In this document: positions 16,890-26,045 of the stretch, piece after piece
How the letters are laid out: each line of letters opens with the position of its first letter
Numbering within the stretch: position 1 is the stretch's first letter
The notes under the pieces: generated by a model
What the model was told of the DNA's origin: nothing
Seen by the model: the letters and a program-made list of their open reading frames with translations, nothing else
The model's database searches: none
Position numbers and translations under genes: made by a program
From: Tepidibacillus_B infernus
GTDB lineage: Bacteria > Bacillota > Bacilli > Tepidibacillales > Tepidibacillaceae
DNA: 64,000 nucleotides
Direction of reading: 5' to 3'
Assembly (NCBI RefSeq): GCF_048898065.1
Contig: NZ_JBLWFI010000001.1
Span: 1,662,864-1,726,863 of the forward strand

Positions 16890-18656
16890 TTACTCATGAT
16901 TGGACCTAGATATTGACGGAAAATAGATTCGAAATGTGGTTCCTACATCGACAGTACTTTCTACTTCTAATCTACCATGTAATCTTTCTATGATTTGTTT
17001 TACAATAGCTAGTCCTAACCCTGTTCCACCACTTTTTCTACTTCTTGCTTTATCCACTCTAAAGAACTTTTCACCGATTCTAGCAAGCTGTTCTTTCTCC
17101 ATTCCTTCGCCTGTATCACTTACTTGTAAGACGATGTCATCATAATAAGGATAAATTTCAACAGTAACTTTTCCACCTGACTTCGTATGTCTTAATGCAT
17201 TATCTAGTAAATTGACTAGAATTTGAATGATTCGATCCTCATCCCCAATCATCCACATCGGTTTACTATAATGCTTTTGTAAGGCAACTCCTTTTTGCAT
17301 ATAAGCTGGTAGATACCTTTCAACCACTTGGTTAACAATATGATCAAGGCGTATTTCTTCTAGATACATGGGGTAGGTGCTTTTTTCTAATTGTGCCAAG
17401 TCTAGTAGATCATTAACCAACCGTTCCATACGACAAGTTTCGTTATGAATCGTTTCTAAATATTTTGCTTGTGTTTCTTTTGAATCAGCCACCCCATCTA
17501 TGATAGCTTCCGTATAACCTCGAACATAGCTTAAAGGGGTTCTTAATTCATGAGACACAATGGCTAGAAACTCTCTTGTATCGTTTTCCCGCTTTCTTTC
17601 CGCAGTTACATCATGAATTACCAGGATAATCCCCCATAACTCCTGATCTTCGATTAACGGGCTTAAATATAAGAAATAGGTCTTATCATGTAGTTCAAAT
17701 TCACCTGTAACAATATCCTTTTCTTGTTTAACCCTTTCGATATAAGCTTTAATCTCTGGTAAATGGATAAATTCTTCCTTTTTCAAACCTAATTTTCGTA
17801 AAAGATTCTTTGACGGATTATTTAGTAGGACAAATCCTTCATTTTTGTGGATCGTTAGAACACTATCACTGATTCCATCTAAGATTTGTGAGAGTTGTTT
17901 TTTCTCTTTTGATAATAAACTAATCGTTTTCTTTAGCGAATCAGATAGATGGTTAAAGGTTCTCCCAAGTCTACCAATCTCATCTTCTGTATAGACTTGT
18001 ATTTTAGCTTCAAAATCCCCATCCATCATTTTTTTGGCTACAGATTCCATTTCTCGCAGTGGTTTTGTCATTGTACTGGTAATGAATTTTCCCATGATAA
18101 TCCCTAGAAAGAAAAAACTGACAAGGAAAAGAAATAGTAAAAATCGTATTTCTGCAACGGCTTCAGTCACTGTTGCTAGTGGCATATAAAGAAAAACAGC
18201 ACCTACCAACTGATTTATCTCAGGATCGATTAAAGGAACAGCCACGGCAATAATATCTCTTTTAAACCGTGCATGTTCACCAATAATCGTGATCACTTCA
18301 CCCTGTGATAACTTTTCTCTCTGTTCATAAGAAACAAGTGGTTCTGCATGCTCACTATCAACAGGAAGGCAAGCCCCCAAGTCTGCAGGATTATCGGTAA
18401 TCACGATTTCTTCGTTGGTTAATGAGTTAATATCATTTACTTTTTCCTTAAATGACTGACTGATTTCCCCTCCTGTATACCTGCTAACAATCTTCTTTCC
18501 CTTTTCTGCTAAGTATTTTTCTGTCTGTTCAACATAGAGATGTCTGTAGAGGTAAAGAGTGGTCCAATAATTAAATAAGCTACTAATCAAGAATGCAATA
18601 ATCAATGTAATCCATAGTTTTGAACTAAGGTCTAATCTTAATTTAGTATATCTCAA
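16890..18656 (-). CDS. Sensor histidine kinase (HAMP-PAS, ResE/WalK-like)
   Basis: A 588-residue membrane kinase. Transmembrane helices lie near 12-32 and 165-185 around an extracellular domain. Then a HAMP linker (about 190-240), a PAS domain (about 250-350), HisKA with FLAIVSHELRTPLSYVRGY (phospho-histidine near 365), and an ATPase domain with a conserved N box (NLLDNALRH), DTGEGM and GTGLGLAIVK. It phosphorylates the response regulator encoded just upstream, whose end it overlaps by 14 bp. The operon begins with a beta-propeller lipoprotein, which may be a signal partner. Confidence 0.92.
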   Translation of the reverse strand: MRYTKLRLDLSSKLWITLIIAFLISSLFNYWTTLYLYRHLYVEQTEKYLAEKGKKIVSRYTGGEISQSFKEKVNDINSLTNEEIVITDNPADLGACLPVDSEHAEPLVSYEQREKLSQGEVITIIGEHARFKRDIIAVAVPLIDPEINQLVGAVFLYMPLATVTEAVAEIRFLLFLFLVSFFFLGIIMGKFITSTMTKPLREMESVAKKMMDGDFEAKIQVYTEDEIGRLGRTFNHLSDSLKKTISLLSKEKKQLSQILDGISDSVLTIHKNEGFVLLNNPSKNLLRKLGLKKEEFIHLPEIKAYIERVKQEKDIVTGEFELHDKTYFLYLSPLIEDQELWGIILVIHDVTAERKRENDTREFLAIVSHELRTPLSYVRGYTEAIIDGVADSKETQAKYLETIHNETCRMERLVNDLLDLAQLEKSTYPMYLEEIRLDHIVNQVVERYLPAYMQKGVALQKHYSKPMWMIGDEDRIIQILVNLLDNALRHTKSGGKVTVEIYPYYDDIVLQVSDTGEGMEKEQLARIGEKFFRVDKARSRKSGGTGLGLAIVKQIIERLHGRLEVESTVDVGTTFRIYFPSISRSNHE

Positions 18657-19338
18657 ACTTATAACCTACCCCCCATATGGTAGAGATGTAATTTGAAAGA
18701 TCCCCTAGTTTCATCCTTAAAGTTTTGATATGGGTATCTACGGTTCTTAAGCTTCCATAAAAATCATAACCCCAGACATGTTCTAAAATTTGTTCCCTTG
18801 TCCACACCTGATTTTGATTTTTCGTTAAAAAGAGTAACAGATCATATTCTTTAGGTGTAAGAACTAGTTCTTTTTCTTGAACCTTCACTCTTCTAGCTTT
18901 TTCATCAATTGAAATGGCTCCAAAAGATTTCATCAGTAGTTCACTCTCAGACTTATTGGTCACTTGTGACCTCCTTAAAAGTGCTTTGATTCTTGCCACT
19001 AATTCCCTAGGACTAAAAGGCTTCACGATGTAATCATCGGCACCAAGCTCTAATCCGTGAACACGGTCTAGCTCATCTCCTCTAGCTGTTAACATAATAA
19101 TTGGGACTTCTGAACTCTTTCGAATTTCTAAACAAGTCATTAACCCATCCATTTCAGGCATCATCACATCTAACACAATACAATCAAATTCAGAAACCGA
19201 AAGTTTATCTAATGCGTCTTGACCGTTGTTTGCTTCCTCCACGATGAAATGTGACTTTTCTAGGTATGCTCTTAATAATTCTCGCATTTGTGGTTCATCA
19301 TCAACAATTAAGATCTTCTTGTCTTGAAATTGAACCAT
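18643..19338 (-). CDS. OmpR-family response regulator
   Basis: A 231-residue regulator: receiver domain (about 7-120; KILIVDDEP, phospho-aspartate in CIVLDVMMPEMDG, K in YIVKPF) and a winged-helix DNA-binding domain (about 135-230; RTVDTHIKTLRMKLG). The start is the ATG at 19338 after GGGAGGAGAA; the frame is open to 19383. It begins 1 bp after the lipoprotein stop and overlaps the kinase, so all three proteins are coupled in translation. Confidence 0.94.
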   Translation of the reverse strand: MVQFQDKKILIVDDEPQMRELLRAYLEKSHFIVEEANNGQDALDKLSVSEFDCIVLDVMMPEMDGLMTCLEIRKSSEVPIIMLTARGDELDRVHGLELGADDYIVKPFSPRELVARIKALLRRSQVTNKSESELLMKSFGAISIDEKARRVKVQEKELVLTPKEYDLLLFLTKNQNQVWTREQILEHVWGYDFYGSLRTVDTHIKTLRMKLGDLSNYISTIWGVGYKFEIY

Positions 19339-19339
19339 T

Positions 19340-20317
19340 TTATTCTCCTCCCATATAAACAATTGATAATGGATGACCGCCAATATCTATTTCTTTTACC
19401 TTTAGTAAACTTTCCTCTCCAAAAATAGTTAAAGAACGACTATCATAGTTTGAGACATAAATATACCCATTAGCTATCGTAAAATCAAAAGGATTATTTC
19501 CTACATAGACTGTTTTCTTATCTTTTTCCTTCCCATTGAGAGAAAAGATGGATAGCTGATTTGAGCCATGGCTAAGAACATATAATTTTTTCGTCTTCTC
19601 ATCAAATTCTATTTTTATTGGCATTAATCCTGTCTGTAATAGATGATACGTACCTTGATCTAAATTGATTTCATAAATCTTATCATTCGGGGCTTCAGCA
19701 TCCCCATGGCCACCAACCCATAACCTCCTTGATTCTAAATTTAAACCAATCCCCATGGTTCTTTTTGGGCTTTTAAAATCTCTTGTCACTACCCATTGTT
19801 TTAGGTCAATTTCTTTTACTTTCCCTTCCTCTAACAAACCTACATATAAAAATTGTCCATTCTCAGAGATTTGTAATGTGGCTGGTTCTTGTCCGATCTC
19901 CATTTTTCTAGTAATTTGTAGATCATATGCATCCCATTGGTAGATAGATCCCTCTTGTGTTCCAAAATAGAGATATTGCCCATCTTTAGAAATGGTTTGA
20001 GCAATGATTCCCCCTCCAATTGGATATTTTCCAATCAATTTTCCTGTGTGTGCATCAAAAAGGAATAATTGATTCATCTCTTTTCCAGAAGCATATAAAA
20101 TCTTTTGATCTGGGGATAGTAAAAGATGTTGCACAGGTGCATCAGTTGTAATCTCCGCTATTTTTTGAAAATGAATCGGATCAATGACTAAAATTTGCCC
20201 CTTGTTTACAACTGCAACAAAAATCGCAGAATCAGAATCTTGAAGAAGATATGGAGTTTTGGTACTGCAACCTGTAGCTAATATCAAGATGATCAACGTA
20301 AAGATATACTTTTTCAT
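19340..20317 (-). CDS. YVTN-type beta-propeller lipoprotein
   Basis: A 325-residue exported protein. The lipobox LATGC follows a short hydrophobic signal (MKKYIFTLIILILATGC), so the protein is anchored at the outer face of the membrane. The rest has repeated blade patterns: HLLLSPDQKILYASG, QTISKDGQYLYFGT, TLQISENGQFLYVG and IYVSNYDSRSLTIF. Such propellers bind ligands or proteins. It is first gene of the operon with the response regulator and kinase and could present a ligand to the kinase; this is inference. The ATG at 20317 is chosen over 20341 because the signal peptide starts there. Confidence 0.8.
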   Translation of the reverse strand: MKKYIFTLIILILATGCSTKTPYLLQDSDSAIFVAVVNKGQILVIDPIHFQKIAEITTDAPVQHLLLSPDQKILYASGKEMNQLFLFDAHTGKLIGKYPIGGGIIAQTISKDGQYLYFGTQEGSIYQWDAYDLQITRKMEIGQEPATLQISENGQFLYVGLLEEGKVKEIDLKQWVVTRDFKSPKRTMGIGLNLESRRLWVGGHGDAEAPNDKIYEINLDQGTYHLLQTGLMPIKIEFDEKTKKLYVLSHGSNQLSIFSLNGKEKDKKTVYVGNNPFDFTIANGYIYVSNYDSRSLTIFGEESLLKVKEIDIGGHPLSIVYMGGE

Positions 20318-20410
20318 CCTTTTCCCCCAAAAAAATATCAACCTTATTTACATCTATTGTACATTATATTTGTGTTAAGAAATTATGAGGATTTTATGAA
20401 AAAAAAGAAG

Positions 20411-20462
20411 CCCACAAAAGTAACGACTTCTTTTGAAGCGTATTCCGAGTACTTTTGTAGAG
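20411..20462. repeat. Dispersed palindromic repeat, copy B
   Basis: Outer arms CCCACAAAAGTA and TACTTTTGTAGAG, inner hairpin CTTC-TTTT-GAAG. On the minus strand eight T follow, so this copy can serve as the argS terminator (argS stop 45 bp away). Confidence 0.75.
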
Positions 20463-20506
20463 CTCCATGAATATTGAAATAAGTTTGTATATGACAAGTG
20501 AAAGAT

Positions 20507-22195
20507 TTAAATCGCCTCGGGTGCTTTTAACCCTAATATACTTAACCCATGCTGTAATACCTTAGAGGTGGCAGTAGATAAACCTAATTTTGCGATTTGC
20601 TCTTTCTCATTTTCAGTAATCACTCGTTCTTGATGGTAAAAACGATTAAACTGTGCACTTACATCCAACAAATATCTAGCCACAATTGATGGTTCAGCAC
20701 GATTTGCTGCTTTAATCAAGATATCTGGGTATTGGTTTAAAAGCAAAGACAAAGCCCAAGCAGCATCCCCTGTAAGATAGCTTCCATCAATTGAATGGAT
20801 CTGTTCTTCGCTTATGTTCGCCTTTCTTAACAGACTTCTAGTTCTAGCGTTCGTATATTGGACATAAGGGCCTGTTTCCCCTTCAAAATTTAGCGCATCT
20901 TCCCAAGAGAAATTCACTTCATGCATCCGATGTTGTTTTAGATCATTAAAAATCACTGCACCAACTCCTACTGCTTTGGCCGTTTCCTCACGATTTGGAA
21001 GATCAGGGTTTTTATCAGCTATGATCTGATCAGCCATCTCAATACTTTTTTGTAAAACTTCCTCTAATAAGACAATGGTTCCTTTACGCGTAGACATCTT
21101 TTTATTTTCAAATAACATAAGACCAAATGGCACATGTTTCATTTCTTCTGCCCACTGATATCCCATCTTCTTTAAAACGGCAAAAACCTGTTGAAAATGT
21201 AACGCTTGCTCGTTCCCTACCACATAAAACATTTTATCAAAATCAAAAGCATCTTTACGATATAATGCAGCAGCTAAATCGCGAGTAGCATAGATCGACG
21301 AGCCATCTTTCTTTTTAATCAAGACAGGGGGCATTTCTAGATCTGAAAGGTCAACAATCATCGCCCCTTCACTTTCTTGCAATAATCCTTTTTCTGTTAG
21401 TTCTTGGATAACTCGATCCATTTTGTCATTATAAAAGCTCTCGCCCATAAAATGATCAAAATGAACACCTAAGAGATCGTAAATTTTTGAGAATTCTTGT
21501 AAGCTTTCTTCAACAAACCATTTCCATAAGCGGAGAGCTTCATCATTACCCTCTTCAAGCTTTCTAAACCATTGTCTTGCCTCATCCTCTAATTCTGGAT
21601 GTTTCTCTGCCTCTTCATGAAATTTAACGTAAATTTTCACTAATTCTTCAATTGGGTTTTTGCGAATCACTTCATCATTACCCCATTTATGATAAGCAAC
21701 AATCAACTTACCAAATTGGGTTCCCCAATCTCCTAAATGATTGATACCAACCACTTGATAACCTAAAGCTTGATATAAATGAACAATCGCATTACCAATC
21801 ATCGTCGAACGCAAATGAGGTAAACTAAATGGCTTAGCAATATTAGGAGAGGAATAATCGACCACAACCGTTTTCCCTTTTCCAATTTCACTTTCACCAT
21901 ATGTATTTTTCTTGTCTAAAATCGTTTCAATCAGCTGTTTTGCATATTTTGCACGGTCAAAATAAAAATTTAAATATGGACCAATTGCTTTACAACTAAC
22001 TAATGGATCACTTAGTTGTCTTGACAAATCTTCAGCGATTTGGTTTGGGGCTTTACGAAATGCTTTTGCTAAAGAAAAGCAAGGAAATGCCACATCCCCC
22101 ATCTCACGATTTGGTGGGGTTTCTAATAGATTCAGAATATCCTCTACACTAAGGTCAAGCGATTGACTTAAAACTTTAGCCACATATTGTTTCAT
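20507..22195 (-). CDS. argS: Arginyl-tRNA synthetase
   Basis: A 562-residue class I synthetase that charges tRNA-Arg. It has the N-terminal add-1 domain, the catalytic signature YSSPNIAKPF and the KMSKS-type loop KKMSTRKG, then the DALR anticodon domain (DVSAQFNRFYHQERV near 514). The HIGH-class motif after KPF reads S-L-P-H (124-127), where most ArgS have H-x-G-H. The protein is otherwise intact and of the normal length for the shorter ArgS type, so it is probably active. Confidence 0.95.
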   Translation of the reverse strand: MKQYVAKVLSQSLDLSVEDILNLLETPPNREMGDVAFPCFSLAKAFRKAPNQIAEDLSRQLSDPLVSCKAIGPYLNFYFDRAKYAKQLIETILDKKNTYGESEIGKGKTVVVDYSSPNIAKPFSLPHLRSTMIGNAIVHLYQALGYQVVGINHLGDWGTQFGKLIVAYHKWGNDEVIRKNPIEELVKIYVKFHEEAEKHPELEDEARQWFRKLEEGNDEALRLWKWFVEESLQEFSKIYDLLGVHFDHFMGESFYNDKMDRVIQELTEKGLLQESEGAMIVDLSDLEMPPVLIKKKDGSSIYATRDLAAALYRKDAFDFDKMFYVVGNEQALHFQQVFAVLKKMGYQWAEEMKHVPFGLMLFENKKMSTRKGTIVLLEEVLQKSIEMADQIIADKNPDLPNREETAKAVGVGAVIFNDLKQHRMHEVNFSWEDALNFEGETGPYVQYTNARTRSLLRKANISEEQIHSIDGSYLTGDAAWALSLLLNQYPDILIKAANRAEPSIVARYLLDVSAQFNRFYHQERVITENEKEQIAKLGLSTATSKVLQHGLSILGLKAPEAI

Positions 22196-22222
22196 TTTTT
22201 ACCAACCTTTCAATATATAAAA

Positions 22223-22302
22223 CCCCTCATCTCATAGAGAAGAGAGGCTAAATTCACCCTATATTCCCAATTATTATATACAACTGTCCAGCTATAAATC
22301 AA
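22223..22302 (-). promoter_or_regulatory. argS promoter and leader hairpin
   Basis: Minus-strand -35 TTGATT (22302-22297), 18-bp spacer, -10 TATAAT (22278-22273). The leader then forms a hairpin (22223-22233 with 22237-22247; one mismatch and one G-U pair) ending in GGGGTTTTATA, which could be an attenuator or the terminator of the preceding dpp operon. No T-box sequence is present. Confidence 0.6.
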
Positions 22303-22321
22303 GTAATAGTCTAATTAATGC

Positions 22322-23218
22322 CTATTTTTTCATCTTAGGGTCAAGCGTATCCCTTAATCCATCTCCTAATAGGTTAAACCCTAATACAACAAGCATAATG
22401 GAGATGCCCGGAAAAATTACTGTCCAAGGAGCCAATTGAATATAATCTTTGGAATCAGCTAACATCGTTCCCCATTCAGGTGTTGGTGGAACTGCACCTA
22501 GTCCAAGAAAACCTAAGGCAGCCGTTTCAATGATCGCTGTTGCAATGCCTAATGTCCCCTGAACAATAATAGGAGTCATACTATTTGGTAACAAATGGTG
22601 AAAAAGTATGCGGCTATTTTTCATTCCAATTGCTTTTGCCGCTAAGATAAATTCTTCTTCTTTTAGACTTAACACTTTAGACCTTACAAGCCGACCATAA
22701 GTAGGGATATTAATAATGGCAATGGCAATCAAAGCATTGGTTAAAGATCTTCCCAAAACCGTTACAATCGCTATCGCTAATAAAATACTTGGAAAGGCCA
22801 ACATGATATCGAAGATTCTAGAAATAATCATATCGATCCATTTTCCATAATACCCTGCAATAAGTCCGAGCATCGTACCAATCACAATCGAGCCAATTAC
22901 CGATAAAAATCCGACTCTTAATGATATTTGCGCTCCATAGATGATTCTAGTAAATAAATCCCTTCCTAAATCATCCGTCCCAAAGAAATGCCCTTCAGAT
23001 AGAGGAGGTAAAAAACGATTTTCTAGTACTGATTCCTTAAAGGAATAGGTAGTTAATAAAGGAGCAAAAATAGCTAAGAAAATAAAAAACAGAATGATTG
23101 TACCACCGATGAGTGCTGATTTTTGTTTAAATAATCTTCGAATAATTTCCAACCATAAGGACGGAATCTTTTGTTCTTGAGCATAAGGCTTTAGTGGCGT
23201 TTCTACTTCTGTTTGCAT
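22322..23218 (-). CDS. dppC: Peptide ABC transporter permease (DppC/OppC)
   Basis: A 298-residue inner membrane permease with six helices. It begins with the cytoplasmic leader typical of OppC proteins, followed by FFGTDDLGRDLFTRIIYGA and the EAA loop (EFILAAKAIGMKNSRILFHH). It pairs with DppB to form the channel. The start at 23218 has GGAGGGG upstream; the frame is open to 23257. Last gene of the operon oppD-oppF-dppA-dppB-dppC. Confidence 0.93.
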   Translation of the reverse strand: MQTEVETPLKPYAQEQKIPSLWLEIIRRLFKQKSALIGGTIILFFIFLAIFAPLLTTYSFKESVLENRFLPPLSEGHFFGTDDLGRDLFTRIIYGAQISLRVGFLSVIGSIVIGTMLGLIAGYYGKWIDMIISRIFDIMLAFPSILLAIAIVTVLGRSLTNALIAIAIINIPTYGRLVRSKVLSLKEEEFILAAKAIGMKNSRILFHHLLPNSMTPIIVQGTLGIATAIIETAALGFLGLGAVPPTPEWGTMLADSKDYIQLAPWTVIFPGISIMLVVLGFNLLGDGLRDTLDPKMKK

Positions 23219-23231
23219 CGATTTCCCCTCC

Positions 23232-24236
23232 TTAACGGTATCTAATTCTTGGATCAATGGCTGAATATAGTAAATCGACGATCAGGTTAACAAGGACGAA
23301 AATAGTAGCAATGACTAAAATTCCTGATTGGATCACTGGATAATCCCGAACCGCAATCGCATCATAAAGATACTTTCCAATTCCAGGCCATGCAAAAATC
23401 GTTTCTGTTAAAACTGCACCACCTAAAAGTAAACCAGTTTGTAAACCAACGACAGTTAAAATAGGAATAAATGCATTTTTTAAAGCATGCTTATAGATTA
23501 AGAAGAATTGATGAACCCCTTTTGCCTTTGCTGTACGAATATAGTCTGAATTCATCACCTCTAACATACTCGAACGGGTCATTCTTGCGATAATGGCCAT
23601 GGGAATTGTACCTAAAGCGATACTTGGTAAGATGAGATGTTTCAGCACTTCTTTTAATCCTTCAAAATCACCCGCTATTAATGTATCGATGAGATAAAAG
23701 TTGGTAATCGGTTGAACAGGATTTAGAATCCCGTCTCGACCAATAGAGGGCAACCAATTTAACTTTTGTGCAAATACCCATTGTTCCATTAAACCAAGCC
23801 AAAAGACCGGCATTGATACACCTAAAAGGGCAATAAGCATCGCGATATAATCAAACCATGAGTTTTGTTTCCAGGCTGCAATAATCCCTGCATTTACTCC
23901 AATCAAAATGGCAAATGCCATCGCAAAAAAGGTCAATTCTATCGTTGCAGCCAAATATGGCCTAATCTCCTCAGATATCGCTACTTTCGTTTTAATGGAG
24001 GTTCCTAAATCCCCCTTGAATATTCCTACCATGTAGTTTTTGTATTGAACGATTAGTGGATCATTCAATCCTAATTCCTCTCTCATATTTTCTAGGACTT
24101 CAGGGGAAGCCTTCTCACCGAGAATGGTTTTGGCAGGATCACCGGGAATGAGATGGACAATAGAAAATACGAGTAAAGACATTCCAATCAAAACAGGAAT
24201 CAACATTAATAAACGGCGAATTGTATAAGATACCAA
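23232..24236 (-). CDS. dppB: Peptide ABC transporter permease (DppB/OppB)
   Basis: A 334-residue permease. IRRLLMLIPVLIGMSLLVFS is the standard N-terminal helix and HLIPGDPA the conserved periplasm-side motif. The EAA loop is YIRTAKAKGVHQFFLIYKHALKN. No ATG is available. The TTG at 24236, after GGGGTGGAAG, is preferred over the TTG at 24251, which lacks a ribosome site. It ends 13 bp before dppC. Confidence 0.92.
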   Translation of the reverse strand: MVSYTIRRLLMLIPVLIGMSLLVFSIVHLIPGDPAKTILGEKASPEVLENMREELGLNDPLIVQYKNYMVGIFKGDLGTSIKTKVAISEEIRPYLAATIELTFFAMAFAILIGVNAGIIAAWKQNSWFDYIAMLIALLGVSMPVFWLGLMEQWVFAQKLNWLPSIGRDGILNPVQPITNFYLIDTLIAGDFEGLKEVLKHLILPSIALGTIPMAIIARMTRSSMLEVMNSDYIRTAKAKGVHQFFLIYKHALKNAFIPILTVVGLQTGLLLGGAVLTETIFAWPGIGKYLYDAIAVRDYPVIQSGILVIATIFVLVNLIVDLLYSAIDPRIRYR

Positions 24237-24269
24237 CTTCTTCCACCCCAATCTATGTTGAATAAGATA

Positions 24270-24293
24270 GGGTAGTATGTAGTCACACTACCC
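24270..24293 (-). other. Intercistronic hairpin after dppA
   Basis: GGGTAGT and ACTACCC form a 7-bp stem with a 10-nt loop between the binding-protein gene and dppB. Such hairpins often protect binding-protein mRNA and raise its level over the permeases. Confidence 0.55.
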
Positions 24294-24304
24294 TTTAACC
24301 ATAA

Positions 24305-25936
24305 TTATTCAAAATGAACTTTTGTAAATTTATCTGAACCTGTAGGATGAGGATTAAAACCTACAATGTTCTTTTTACCAAGAAGTGGTGGTGTGGAGTG
24401 TACTAATGGTACCCATGGTGCATCATTATGAATGATTTCTTGCGCCTGTTTGTATAGCTCTGTTCTTTCGTTCACATCACTGGATTGCTGTGCTTTAATT
24501 AAGATTTCATGTAACTGGTCATTTTTATAGAAGGAGATGTTACCAGCATCTGGCGCTTTAGCATTATCCTTATCTAAGAGAACATAAAGGAAATTATCTG
24601 GATCACCATTATCACCAGTCCAACCTAAAAGAGCCATCGAGTGTTCGCCCTTACCTGTTTTTTCAAGGTATGTTGCCCACTCTTCAGTGACTAAATTCGT
24701 TTTTACGCCAATTTTTTCAAATTCCGCTTGCATCGCTTCGGCTATTTTCTTTCCTTGTGGAATGTATGGACGAGGAACAGGCATATACCATAGATCAGTT
24801 GTAAATCCATCTGGATAGCCTGCTTCTGCTAATAATTTTTTCGCTTCATCTAAATTATAAGCATAGTCTTGAACTGCATCATTATATCCCCATAAAGAAG
24901 GTGGCATTGGATTTTTGGCTGGTTCAGCTAAACCGTTATAGAATGCATTGATCAAAGCTTGTTTGTTAACTGCCATACTTAATGCTTGACGAACTTTTAC
25001 ATTATCAAAAGGTGGTTTTTCAGTATTAAAGGCTAAATAACCAACGTTCATACTTGGGCGTAACCATACTTGTAAATCTGCATTTTTCTCCGCTAAGGTG
25101 ACATCATCTGGATTAACCCCATCCATCATATCGATATCACCACTTTGTAAAGCCGTAAATCTTGCTTGATTATCAGGAATCGATTTGAAAATCAATTGAT
25201 TTAATAATGGATAACCTTGTACCCAGTAATTCGGATTCTTTTCTAAGACTATTTTATCATTACGAATCCACTGTTTAAAAACAAACGGACCAGTACCTAC
25301 AGGATTTTCACCAAATTTATCTCCATATTTTTTGATGGCGTCTGGAGAAGCAATTGCAAAAGCAGTCATCGCAATATTGTTTAAAAATGGACCTTGTGGT
25401 TTATTTAATTGAATTTCAACAGTATAAGGATCTTTGGCCACTACTTCTTTGATGACATGACCTTCATCCCCTTTATATCCACCGAACATGTAACCATAAT
25501 AAGGGAAATCCCCTTGATGGTACGGATTTTCCTTATCCATCCAACGATTAAAGTTAAAGACGACGGCATCTGCATTAAAATCAGTACCATCATGGAATTT
25601 AACCCCTTGTTTTAAGTAAAAAGTCCAAGTTAAACCATCTTCAGAAGCCTCCCATTTTTCCGCTAAAGCAGGTTCAATTTCTGTATTTCCTTCCTTATAA
25701 TCTACTAAGGTATCAAAAATATTTTTGGTTACGTTAAGTGATTCTCCATCTGTTACATTTGCAGGATCTAATGACACAGAATCTCCCCCACGTCCAAAAA
25801 CCAAAGTAGATTGAACTTCTGCTTCTTGTTGTTCTTGATTTTCCTTTGGTGCAGTTGTTTCCTTACTACCACAACCAGCTAAAACGACTGATAATAAAAC
25901 TAAAATAGCTAGTATAAAAGATAATCCCTTCTTCAT
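24305..25936 (-). CDS. dppA: Peptide-binding lipoprotein of the ABC transporter (SBP family 5)
   Basis: A 543-residue substrate-binding lipoprotein with signal peptide and lipobox (VVLAGCGSKE). It has the family 5 pattern, including FNTEKPPFDNVKVRQALSMA and a region near the N-terminus with DPANVTDGESLNVTKNIFDT. It captures peptides outside the membrane and delivers them to DppBC. The start at 25936 follows AAGGGGGTT; the upstream ATG at 25966 has no ribosome site. Peptide length, or nickel/heme specificity, cannot be read from the sequence. Confidence 0.92.
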   Translation of the reverse strand: MKKGLSFILAILVLLSVVLAGCGSKETTAPKENQEQQEAEVQSTLVFGRGGDSVSLDPANVTDGESLNVTKNIFDTLVDYKEGNTEIEPALAEKWEASEDGLTWTFYLKQGVKFHDGTDFNADAVVFNFNRWMDKENPYHQGDFPYYGYMFGGYKGDEGHVIKEVVAKDPYTVEIQLNKPQGPFLNNIAMTAFAIASPDAIKKYGDKFGENPVGTGPFVFKQWIRNDKIVLEKNPNYWVQGYPLLNQLIFKSIPDNQARFTALQSGDIDMMDGVNPDDVTLAEKNADLQVWLRPSMNVGYLAFNTEKPPFDNVKVRQALSMAVNKQALINAFYNGLAEPAKNPMPPSLWGYNDAVQDYAYNLDEAKKLLAEAGYPDGFTTDLWYMPVPRPYIPQGKKIAEAMQAEFEKIGVKTNLVTEEWATYLEKTGKGEHSMALLGWTGDNGDPDNFLYVLLDKDNAKAPDAGNISFYKNDQLHEILIKAQQSSDVNERTELYKQAQEIIHNDAPWVPLVHSTPPLLGKKNIVGFNPHPTGSDKFTKVHFE

Positions 25937-26045
25937 TTTTCTATTAACCCCCTTATTTTCTTTCATTGATTTTCAAAAAAAGCAAAGCGATTTTATTTGA
26001 TAAGTAAATCCTAGACCACTCCCTTCTTCTTTTTTGTAAATATAG

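Noticed and set aside
22196..22302. T-box in the argS leader
   Set aside because: No conserved T-box sequence (GGTGGNACCGCG type) or specifier loop can be found; only a promoter and a simple hairpin.
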